From: Sphingobacteriaceae bacterium
GTDB taxonomy: Bacteria; Bacteroidota; Bacteroidia; B-17B0; Aurantibacillaceae
Assembly: GCA_016709575.1 (NCBI GenBank)
Contig: JADJMM010000003.1
Span: 186,001-250,000 of the forward strand
Reading direction: 5' to 3'
Length of the DNA: 64,000 bases
Shown here one piece after another: positions 25,650-33,212 of the stretch. The notes below the pieces were generated by a model, which had not been told where the DNA came from, searched no databases, and saw nothing but the letters and a program-made list of their open reading frames with translations. The translations under genes were made by a program, and so were the position numbers. Every line of letters starts with the position of its first letter. Within the stretch, counting starts at the first letter, position 1.

Positions 25650-27839
25650 ATGAAAAAATTACTATTCATGCCTTTGGCATGCATTTCTATGCTATCCAAG
25701 GCTCAAACAATTACTGTTCGCGATAACTCAACGCGCGAAGCTGTTGAAAATGTATCAATAAAAGACAAAAATAATGTTGTAGTTATAACTGACATAAGAG
25801 GTAAAGCCGATATTACTTCGCTCAACAAAACGGATTCATTAACTATAATGCACCTAAGTTATAATTCCAAAAAAATTCTATTAGGTGATAACGCTAAGGA
25901 GATAAGCATTATCTCAAAAATAATCATGCTCGACGAAATCATTTTCTCAGCTAATAAAACTAAGGAGGAAAAAATAGATGTGCCTTATACAATGGAGGTT
26001 ATTAAACAAAAAGATATTGAGTTTAGTAACCAACCTACTACAGGAGACTTACTACAAAATACAGGAAATGTATTTGTACAAAAAAGTCAGCTAGGTGGTG
26101 GTAGTCCTAATTTAAGAGGTTTTGAAGCCAGCAGAGTGCTCATAGTTATTGATGGGGTGCGAATGAATAATGCTATTTATCGGGCAGGACATTTGCAGGA
26201 TGTTATGACTTTGGATGCGCAAATGTTAGACAGGACTGAAGTTATTTTTGGGCCATCTTCAACTATGTACGGAAGCGATGCATTAGGTGGCGTGATGCAC
26301 TTTTACACCAAAAACGCACAATTTAGTTCAGATGATAAAATGCTACTAAAGACAAATGCCATGGTGCGTTACGCAAGTGTGAATAATGAAATGACAGGGC
26401 ATGTTGATTTTAATATTGGGTTCAAAAAATTTGCTTCGTTAACTAACATCACCTACTCTAATTTTGGTGACTTAACAAGTGGAAGCGTAAAGTTAAACGG
26501 GTATACTAATACTTGGGATCGTAATTATTACGTAAAGCGTATTACTAACCGCGACACAATGATGCCAAATGCCAATAATAATGTTTTAACAGGAAGTGGT
26601 TATACGCAGACCGATATTCTTCAACGTTTCCAAATTAAAACGGGTGAGCACTTAACTAACAATTTAAACTTTCAATTGAGCTTGACGCCTGACCTTCCAA
26701 GGTTTGACCGTTTGGCTGGCGATTTCAAATCGAATGGTGATCTAAAATATGCCGAGATGGGTTACACGCAAAACCGAATGCTCGCTGCTTATACATTAAA
26801 TTACGATGCTAAAACTGCATTTAGTGATAACATAAAATTCATTCTTGCTTACCAAAAAATTGATCAAGACCGTTACACAAGAAAATTCAATGCTAATGAG
26901 CGTACCACACAAATGGAAGATGTTGGCGTTATCTCAGCGAATCTTGATTTAACAAAAAACATTAAAGAAAAACACGAATTAAGATATGGTTTAGAATTTA
27001 CAAGTAATGATGTAAAATCTACAGCAAAAAATGTTGATATTGTAAAAGACAGTACTTATCGTGCCGATACACGTTACGCTGCAACAAATAAAATGAACAC
27101 ATTTGCCGCTTACCTTTCTCACGCTTTTGAAGTAAATGATCATTTTGTAATTAGTGATGGCATTCGTTATACCAACGCATCAGTTGTTTGTAATTTTACA
27201 GATACACTTCCTTTTAAATTCCCTGATCCAAAAGCAGTACAAAAAAGCCAAGCCGTTACCGGAAGCTTAGGCTTTACTTGGAAAGCAGAGAATGATTACA
27301 AAGTTTCTCTTCTTGCCAATACAAAATTCAGAACCCCCAATGTTGACGACATGAGTAAGTTATTTGCTTCAGGTGGAAGCATATTAATTGTTGCTAATCC
27401 AAATATCAAACCTGAATACGCTTATAATTTTGAATTAGGAATTAGCAAAATTATGAACGGCCGATACAAATTTGATATTACCGGATTTTATACCATTATT
27501 GAAAACTATTTAACGCAAAGAGATTTTCAATTAAATGGTCAGGATTCTGTTGTATATCAAGGAAACAAATACAAAGTGCAAGCCATGCAAAACACCGATA
27601 GAGCATTTATTTATGGTATTAATGCAGGTTGTCAATTGGATTTCAATAATAATATTTCATTTAAGAGCAGTATCAATTATACTTACGGCAGATACTCTGA
27701 TGTGAAAAAAGATACTATTGTTCCGTTAGATCATATTGCACCTGTGTTCGGACAAAGCAGTTTGATTTACAAAAATAAAAATATGGATGGGGAGTTTTTT
27801 ATTCGCTACAATGGCAAAAAAAGTCCTATCGGAATATAG
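25650..27839 (+). CDS. N-terminal 724 residues of the TonB receptor
   Basis: Holds signal peptide, plug and most of the barrel. The last six residues (after GKK) are the wrong frame. Start ATG at 25650 gives MKKLLFMPLACISMLSKAQ, a good signal peptide. Confidence 0.75.
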   Translation: MKKLLFMPLACISMLSKAQTITVRDNSTREAVENVSIKDKNNVVVITDIRGKADITSLNKTDSLTIMHLSYNSKKILLGDNAKEISIISKIIMLDEIIFSANKTKEEKIDVPYTMEVIKQKDIEFSNQPTTGDLLQNTGNVFVQKSQLGGGSPNLRGFEASRVLIVIDGVRMNNAIYRAGHLQDVMTLDAQMLDRTEVIFGPSSTMYGSDALGGVMHFYTKNAQFSSDDKMLLKTNAMVRYASVNNEMTGHVDFNIGFKKFASLTNITYSNFGDLTSGSVKLNGYTNTWDRNYYVKRITNRDTMMPNANNNVLTGSGYTQTDILQRFQIKTGEHLTNNLNFQLSLTPDLPRFDRLAGDFKSNGDLKYAEMGYTQNRMLAAYTLNYDAKTAFSDNIKFILAYQKIDQDRYTRKFNANERTTQMEDVGVISANLDLTKNIKEKHELRYGLEFTSNDVKSTAKNVDIVKDSTYRADTRYAATNKMNTFAAYLSHAFEVNDHFVISDGIRYTNASVVCNFTDTLPFKFPDPKAVQKSQAVTGSLGFTWKAENDYKVSLLANTKFRTPNVDDMSKLFASGGSILIVANPNIKPEYAYNFELGISKIMNGRYKFDITGFYTIIENYLTQRDFQLNGQDSVVYQGNKYKVQAMQNTDRAFIYGINAGCQLDFNNNISFKSSINYTYGRYSDVKKDTIVPLDHIAPVFGQSSLIYKNKNMDGEFFIRYNGKKSPIGI

Positions 27840-28050
27840 TCCAAGTGGGGAAGATAATTTACAATATGCTACAAAAAACGGAATGCCTGGATGGTTTACT
27901 CTCAACATTCGTTTAGGCTATAACATTACCAAAAATTTCAGATTAAATGCGGCTTGTGAAAACATAACCGATAACCGTTATCGTGTTTTTGCAAGTGGAA
28001 TTAATGCTCCGGGCAGAAACTTTATTGTTAGCTTGAGATTTAAAATGTAA
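27787..28050 (+). CDS. C-terminal barrel strands of the TonB receptor
   Basis: The real sense begins near 27823 (LSEYSPSGEDN); upstream codons are shadow. The C-terminus NFIVSLRFKM has the terminal aromatic-rich β-strand of outer-membrane barrels. Confidence 0.65.
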   Translation: MGSFLFATMAKKVLSEYSPSGEDNLQYATKNGMPGWFTLNIRLGYNITKNFRLNAACENITDNRYRVFASGINAPGRNFIVSLRFKM

Positions 28051-28074
28051 TTGTACATAGTTTAGTTTTGTATA

Positions 28075-28122
28075 AACAAAGGGTTAATCCGCTTGTGAAA
28101 GCTCCGGAATTAACCCTTTGTT
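28075..28122. terminator. Long bidirectional terminator between receptor and bestrophin
   Basis: AACAAAGGGTTAAT (28075-28088) pairs perfectly with ATTAACCCTTTGTT (28109-28122), with an additional CCG/CGG inside the loop. It separates convergent genes; the bestrophin stop codon (28112-28110) lies in its right arm. Confidence 0.75.
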
Positions 28123-28529
28123 ATTTCATCAAGACTTCCCTTTATCTTTTCAGATAATTCCTGCGTTGGTAGATCATTTGCATCATCGCCAAACGGATCC
28201 TCAATTTCTTCTGAGATTAACTCCAGTGAAGCAAAAGCATAAAAAACAAACATTACAATTGGTATCGACCAATACCCAAAATCAATTGCAAAAGCAAATG
28301 GCATGGAGATGATATAAATAAAAATTATTTTCTTTAGAAATAAACTATAAGAATAAGGAATTGGAGTGTTTTTAATTCGTTCGCAGGCACCGGTAATATC
28401 AAGAAACGAACGAACTTCTTCTTCAAAAACCAACATGTGCGTATCGCTAAATACGCCTTGCTTATTCAGGTTATAAATATGCTGAGAAATAAGTTTCACT
28501 ACATAAGACGGTTTGTGTTTTGCTTCCAA
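28110..28529 (-). CDS. C-terminal half of interrupted bestrophin
   Basis: Begins at a TTG that is only a codon of the full gene (LEAKHKPS). Contains two membrane helices and EDPFGDDANDLP. Confidence 0.65.
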   Translation of the reverse strand: MEAKHKPSYVVKLISQHIYNLNKQGVFSDTHMLVFEEEVRSFLDITGACERIKNTPIPYSYSLFLKKIIFIYIISMPFAFAIDFGYWSIPIVMFVFYAFASLELISEEIEDPFGDDANDLPTQELSEKIKGSLDEITKG

Positions 28530-28981
28530 AACTCCGCTTTATTAAAACCTTCAAAAGATTCTATTTCTGAAGAATCCTGTTGGTCTTTCAAATGATTTTT
28601 TAAAGTAAATACAAAAGTAGTAATGAGTTTACGCAACAAAATTTTATCCTTTTTGTGGCCATCAGGTAATAGCGTTTCAATTTTAATCTGAAGGTTACGG
28701 GTGTTATTTACTAAGCTTCCCCAATTCTTTCTTCCTTCCCACCAACGATCGTATGCTGAATTGATACGGAAAACTAATAAAGTAGATAATACGAAACCTA
28801 AAATCTGGTGAAAAACAGTTGATGACTTAATTTTTAAATGAAAATAATCATCCTCTAAAAAAACAACGGCACCTGTAAAAAGAGCAACGATAAGCATTGT
28901 TGGAAATAAACGCCTCGCTGTATCACTTTTGTGAAATTCAAAAATTAATTTGAGCCAGTCTTTAGGATTGTATGTTATCAT
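28499..28981 (-). CDS. N-terminal half of interrupted bestrophin
   Basis: Start ATG 28981, MITYNPKDWLKLIFEF. Two membrane helices and NSAYDRWWEGRKNWG. The last eight residues, after NKAEF, are the wrong frame. Confidence 0.65.
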   Translation of the reverse strand: MITYNPKDWLKLIFEFHKSDTARRLFPTMLIVALFTGAVVFLEDDYFHLKIKSSTVFHQILGFVLSTLLVFRINSAYDRWWEGRKNWGSLVNNTRNLQIKIETLLPDGHKKDKILLRKLITTFVFTLKNHLKDQQDSSEIESFEGFNKAEFWKQNTNRLM

Positions 28982-28994
28982 TTTATAAAACTAA

Positions 28995-29024
28995 AAAGGG
29001 AAATTGAAATTTCAATTTCCCTTT
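28995..29024 (-). terminator. Perfect palindromic terminator after hppD
   Basis: AAAGGGAAATTGAAA and its exact complement, 30 bases without a spacer; on the minus strand it is followed by TTAGTTTT. It lies 19 bases after the hppD stop and just before the bestrophin start. Confidence 0.75.
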
Positions 29025-29042
29025 ATTAAATATTAATATTAA

Positions 29043-30203
29043 TTAAAGTGTACCACGTAAAGCTTGTTCTCGCTCAATACTTTCAAATAACGCTTTAAAA
29101 TTACCTGCACCAAAACCTTTGGCACCCATACGTTGGATTACCTCGTAAAATAAAGTTGGACGATCTTCCACAGGTTTTGTAAAGATTTGCAATAAGTACC
29201 CCTCTTCATCAGCATCCACTAAAATAGAAAGTCGTTGCAATTCTTTAATATCCTCCTTCATCATATCACGATGTGCGCCTAAACGTTTTGGAATTTCATC
29301 GTAATAAGTTTGTGGTGGCGGTGGTAAAAATTCAACGCCACGTGCTTTTAACTCAGCAACCGTTTTAATAATATCGTCGGTTGCTAGAGCCAAATGTTGT
29401 ACGCCTGCTCCTTCGTAAAAATCAATGTATTCCTCAATTTGCGATTTCTTTTTTCCTTTTGCCGGCTCGTTGATAGGAAATTTAATGCGGCCATTTCCAT
29501 TACTCATTACTTTACTCATTAAAGCAGAATACTCGGTTGTAATTTGTTTATCATCGAAACTTAAAAAGTTAACGAAGCCCATTACATCTTCATACCATTT
29601 AACAGTATCGTTCATTTGATTCCAACCAACATTTCCTACCATGTGATCAATAAACTTCAAACCAACCGGTGCCGGGTTGTAATCACTCTTCCACTCTTTA
29701 AAACCAGGTAAAAATGCACCTTTATAATTTTTACGTTCAATAAACATATGAACGGTTTCACCGTAAGTATAAATACCTGCTTTTACAATTTCCCCATTTT
29801 CGTCCTTTTCAACTGTTGGTTGTAAAAATGGTTTTGCCCCACGCTTAGTAGTTTCTTCAAATGCTTTACGGGCATCTTCCACCCATAGAGCAATTACTTT
29901 AACGCCATCGCCATGTTTTTTTACATGCTCTCCAATTGGAGAATCGCTTTTTAAAGCAGTGGTTAATACTAAACGGATTTTATCTTGCTTTAAAACATAC
30001 GATGTTCTGTCTGTTAACCCTGTTTCTAATCCAGCGTAGGCATACGATTGAAAACCAAAAGCTGTTTTATAGTAGTGTGCAGATTGTTTTGCATTACCAA
30101 CGTAAAACTCAACATAATCTGTTCCTAAAAGCGGAAGGAAATCTTGTGCTCCTTCAAATATTTTTTCTAAACCGTATTCAACGTTTTTTACTTCTTTTGC
30201 CAT
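29043..30203 (-). CDS. hppD: 4-hydroxyphenylpyruvate dioxygenase
   Basis: 386 residues. It converts 4-hydroxyphenylpyruvate and O2 to homogentisate in the tyrosine degradation pathway; Fe(II)-dependent, cytosolic. Two vicinal-oxygen-chelate domains are seen. The iron ligands are His in FIDHMVGNVG (near 184), His in VQHLALATDDI (near 266) and Glu in DEEGYLLQIFTKP (near 345). Length and motifs are standard and the frame is intact. No homogentisate dioxygenase or maleylacetoacetate isomerase is nearby, so the rest of the pathway is elsewhere. This also indicates an aerobic lifestyle. Confidence 0.96.
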   Translation of the reverse strand: MAKEVKNVEYGLEKIFEGAQDFLPLLGTDYVEFYVGNAKQSAHYYKTAFGFQSYAYAGLETGLTDRTSYVLKQDKIRLVLTTALKSDSPIGEHVKKHGDGVKVIALWVEDARKAFEETTKRGAKPFLQPTVEKDENGEIVKAGIYTYGETVHMFIERKNYKGAFLPGFKEWKSDYNPAPVGLKFIDHMVGNVGWNQMNDTVKWYEDVMGFVNFLSFDDKQITTEYSALMSKVMSNGNGRIKFPINEPAKGKKKSQIEEYIDFYEGAGVQHLALATDDIIKTVAELKARGVEFLPPPPQTYYDEIPKRLGAHRDMMKEDIKELQRLSILVDADEEGYLLQIFTKPVEDRPTLFYEVIQRMGAKGFGAGNFKALFESIEREQALRGTL

Positions 30204-30352
30204 TTTAATTTTGTTTAATTTTTAATATTGATGAATTAACCTGATGTTTTTAAGACTCAAATTAAATCGATAATTGAGCCATGTGTTGGGCCAGAATTGC
30301 TATTGTTTTGTAGTTGTTCATACTCTGCTAAGATATGAAAAAAGGGTATTAT

Positions 30353-31507
30353 TTAATAGTCTTTGGGCTTATCAGGGGTTTTTTGGAAGTATTTTTTGAT
30401 ATTATAGGTAAATGTTAGCATAAAATACCGCTGAAGGATGTTAGTTTGCGTATCCTCTATGTAAGTTTCAGTAATATTTCGCTGTATACTGTTATTCTGA
30501 CCTAAAATATCAAATACGAATAAACGGATATCTGCGCGCTTGTCTTTAAGGAATTTGTATCCTATAGCCGCATTCAATAAAGAAATATTCTGATTAAAAG
30601 CATCGCTTAATCCGGCGTAATATTGGTTACTATACTCAGCCGTAAAAACAAAACCACCTTTTGGATTAAAATTTAATTTTACTTTTGAGTTTTGCTGTAG
30701 GTATGATGAATTTAAATCCGGTTGAATGGTATTAGTAACATCGTTATAAGATGAGTTAGATGAAATAGTGAAATCAATTTGTTCACTAACATTACTGCTC
30801 AATACTAAACCCAACGAAGGCGCAGTAGTATTTGAATAATTTGTTTCGTTATTAATTAAAGCTGGTACATTATTATAATTACAGCCAGCATTAACATTCA
30901 AATTTGATTTTAGTTTTTTAAGAGCGAAGCTATAATTGAAAAAGAAACGCAAATTAAAATAACCATCTAAGTTTACGGGACGTGTAATCTGAGAGCCCTT
31001 TGCCAAAGCAATATCATTAAACACAACCGTATCCTGATTAGCGATGATAGTACTATTACCAATATAGTTGTCTGTGTAAGTCCCACCCAATAAAATAAAT
31101 AATGAAGTTGATTTAAGGGTATTTACACCTTGATAACGAATTGAAAAATTGTTTTGAAAATTTTGATTCAAATCAGAATTTCCTGTGCTTAATTGTAAAC
31201 TATTGCTGTTATTCAAAACATCCTGCAATTGATCAACCGAAGGAGGAGTGTTATTAGTACGGTAATTCATCCTTATGTTTCGGTTCTTGTCAAAACGGTA
31301 TTGCAACTGCGCGTTGGGCAAAAACGACTGAAAAGATCGTCCGCCTCTATAGATACTTGGAAAGATTTGTTGCTTATACAATTCCGCATATTGTGCATTA
31401 ACTCCAAATGAGAAATTAAATTTATCATAACTATACCTATAAGTTAAACCAGCCGCATGCGCTAAATAAGTATTATCAAATACGTTCGATAACAAAGTGT
31501 CTTGCAA
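30353..31507 (-). CDS. C-terminal barrel part of interrupted OMP
   Basis: The real sense extends upstream to about 31550 (NTFNRDLINYDYS). It holds the last dozen β-strands and ends in TFTYNIKKYFQ-like strand plus a basic tail. Confidence 0.6.
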   Translation of the reverse strand: MQDTLLSNVFDNTYLAHAAGLTYRYSYDKFNFSFGVNAQYAELYKQQIFPSIYRGGRSFQSFLPNAQLQYRFDKNRNIRMNYRTNNTPPSVDQLQDVLNNSNSLQLSTGNSDLNQNFQNNFSIRYQGVNTLKSTSLFILLGGTYTDNYIGNSTIIANQDTVVFNDIALAKGSQITRPVNLDGYFNLRFFFNYSFALKKLKSNLNVNAGCNYNNVPALINNETNYSNTTAPSLGLVLSSNVSEQIDFTISSNSSYNDVTNTIQPDLNSSYLQQNSKVKLNFNPKGGFVFTAEYSNQYYAGLSDAFNQNISLLNAAIGYKFLKDKRADIRLFVFDILGQNNSIQRNITETYIEDTQTNILQRYFMLTFTYNIKKYFQKTPDKPKDY

Positions 31508-31529
31508 AGAATAATCGTAATTTATCAGA

Positions 31530-32000
31530 TCACGGTTGAAGGTGTTTTTTGGAAGCAGAAAAATTATAAGTAAAAATATAATTTACAGATAAGAAAGTAG
31601 CTTTGCTTAAAGGCTCAGTGAAGGTAATATTTGATGTGGAATTTACTCCGGATTTATTCAAAATCGAACGTTGATCCAATGAATCAACATAAAGCGTATC
31701 AGCATAATAACTATTAAAGGTTTGCATTTTACTATTTCCTTTACTGCCATTATAGCTTGGGTTCAAATCCACAGAAAAGGTTCTTCCTTTTTTTGCAAAC
31801 GAATGACGGAATGAAACAGGGACAGCAATAGTATAACCTTCTAAATTTGATTTATAACTATTATCGGTTGAACTTATAACTACAGAGCGCGTATTTTCTC
31901 CAATTAATTTATTCATGCCTTCATTAGTCTGCAACGATAAACGTGGTTGAAATGAAATTGTATTAAGTGAATCTATTTTATATTCCAACTTTAAATTCAA
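31530..32000 (-). CDS. Middle part of interrupted OMP
   Basis: The sense begins at 32024, directly after the TAG, in the same frame (RSNNYNHRLNLKLEYK). The last residues after FSASK are the wrong frame. The TTG at 32000 is not a real start. Confidence 0.55.
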   Translation of the reverse strand: MNLKLEYKIDSLNTISFQPRLSLQTNEGMNKLIGENTRSVVISSTDNSYKSNLEGYTIAVPVSFRHSFAKKGRTFSVDLNPSYNGSKGNSKMQTFNSYYADTLYVDSLDQRSILNKSGVNSTSNITFTEPLSKATFLSVNYIFTYNFSASKKHLQP

Positions 32001-32024
32001 GCGGTGATTGTAGTTATTACTTCT

Positions 32025-33212
32025 CTAAACATTATTTTCATCGTATTGCAAACCATTGTTGCTGCCAATAATATAGTCCCTGAACAAAACGGAAGTCGCT
32101 TTATTATCTGTCCAATTAAAAAAGTAAGCTGCTGATACACTTGTTTTCTTTCCCCAATTATCACTGTAGTTTATTCCTGCGGCATTGGTATTAATTATTC
32201 CATTCTTAATATCCACTAAAAAACTTTCAGAGCTTCCACCTTGAGAACCACCTCGTCCACTTCTGCCACTACCACCGCCTCTATTCCCTCTGTTACTGTT
32301 ATTTCCTCCGCTCGAGCTCATAACACCTAATAAATCTTCACTCGAAAAATTCTGCTCGTTAATATTATTGCTCAATACTAAAACTGTAAAGCGTTGCTTT
32401 TCTGTAAATCGGTTTATGACTACACCTGCTTTATACTTATCTAAATAACCATATCCTCCATAAGTTTTTCCAAAAATTCCATTCCTGAATTGTGTTTTGG
32501 TAACGATGTTTATAGTTTTGCTACTATTCCCATCATCAAATCCTGTAAACTGCGACTGGTCACTTTTTTTATCGAACACCTGAACTTTATCAATTACTTC
32601 AGCTGGTAAATTTTTTAAAACTGAGTTAGCATCGTCACCAAAAAAAGGTTTTCCATCAACAAATACTTGCTTCACATCCTCACCTTGTGCTTGCACTTTT
32701 CCATCAACAACAGTTACACCCGGCATTTTCGTTACTAAATCTTCAGCATTAGCATCTTTATTCACCTTAAAAGCTTTTGCGTTATAGCTGGTAGTGTCGC
32801 CACTTTGAGTTGCCATAATAGCATCTGTTTCAATTTTAATTTCATCTAGTTTTTTAACTGTTGATGTCAGTTTAATATTATCGAGTGTTTTGTTTTCGCT
32901 TACTGAAATATTTTTATAATAATCTGTAAATCCTAAATAAGAAATTTTTAAAAGATAATTCCCAGAAGCAACATTTTCAATTTTAAAATTACCCACTTCA
33001 GAAGTTGTTGTTCCTTTTACAAATGAAGAATCACTTTTTAAGATTATAACGGAAGCCCCAATAGCTGGAGCACTTTTTTGTTCAGTAATTCTTCCTTCAA
33101 CAAAAAAAGTTTGCCCGAAGCCCACAAATACAATAGCAGAAAAAAAGAATATATAAAGGAGACGTAACAAAGAATAAATTGAATTAGAACAACGACTAAA
33201 CCTTAACCCCAA
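32025..33212 (-). CDS. N-terminal part of interrupted OMP
   Basis: Contains the CarboxypepD-reg and plug-like domains and ends in QYDENNV before TAG. The longest frame starts at TTG 33212; 33170 is preferred for the protein. Confidence 0.65.
   Translation of the reverse strand: MGLRFSRCSNSIYSLLRLLYIFFFSAIVFVGFGQTFFVEGRITEQKSAPAIGASVIILKSDSSFVKGTTTSEVGNFKIENVASGNYLLKISYLGFTDYYKNISVSENKTLDNIKLTSTVKKLDEIKIETDAIMATQSGDTTSYNAKAFKVNKDANAEDLVTKMPGVTVVDGKVQAQGEDVKQVFVDGKPFFGDDANSVLKNLPAEVIDKVQVFDKKSDQSQFTGFDDGNSSKTINIVTKTQFRNGIFGKTYGGYGYLDKYKAGVVINRFTEKQRFTVLVLSNNINEQNFSSEDLLGVMSSSGGNNSNRGNRGGGSGRSGRGGSQGGSSESFLVDIKNGIINTNAAGINYSDNWGKKTSVSAAYFFNWTDNKATSVLFRDYIIGSNNGLQYDENNV

Larger units (their letters stand above)
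25650..28050 (+). pseudogene. TonB-dependent haem/haemoglobin-type receptor, frame interrupted
   Basis: An outer-membrane receptor of about 800 residues. Signal peptide (1-19), CarboxypepD-reg-like domain, plug with GGGSPNLRGFEASRVLIVID and RAGHLQDV near 150, then a 22-strand barrel with TKFRTPNVDDM and NPNIKPEYAYNFELG, matching the haemoglobin/transferrin/lactoferrin receptor family. The frame breaks at a run of seven A (27816-27822): the first frame ends at 27839 with a spurious PIGI, while the other frame continues VLSEYSPSGEDNLQYAT to a stop at 28050 with INAPGRNFIVSLRFKM. Dropping one A restores the whole protein. Confidence 0.8.
28110..28981 (-). pseudogene. Bestrophin-family anion channel, frame interrupted
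   Basis: About 290 residues when joined. Four membrane helices; the first half has NSAYDRWWEGRKNWG (near 74) and the second half CERIKNTPIPYSY and EEIEDPFGDDANDLP, the acidic cytoplasmic signature of bestrophins. Bacterial homologues (UPF0187) conduct anions or cations across the inner membrane. The first frame leaves the true sense at NKAEF; inserting one T in the four-T run (plus 28528-28531) gives FLEAKHKPSYVV and a continuous protein. It is downstream of hppD, with a terminator (28995-29024) in between. Confidence 0.78.
30353..33170 (-). pseudogene. CarboxypepD-reg outer-membrane β-barrel protein, interrupted
   Basis: About 930 residues when joined, the outer-membrane β-barrel family (OMP_b-brl_3) with a CarboxypepD-reg-like domain (33-110), a TonB-plug-like segment with PGVTVVDGKVQAQGEDVKQVFVDG (split around residue 180), a Gly/Ser/Arg-rich loop (GGNNSNRGNRGGGSGRSG) and a long barrel. 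The start is uncertain: TTG 33170 gives a signal peptide beginning LRLLYIFFF, while TTG 33212 overlaps the previous gene. Two breaks exist: an in-frame TAG at 32027-32025 and a frameshift in a six-T run (31545-31550). The upstream SpoIIE gene may be co-transcribed. Confidence 0.7.

Noticed and set aside
7616..32027. TAG reassigned to an amino acid, suggested by two in-frame TAG codons
   Set aside because: TAG terminates the genes ending at 33196, 37439 and 42944 right at the conserved C-terminal ends, and no suppressor tRNA is visible.
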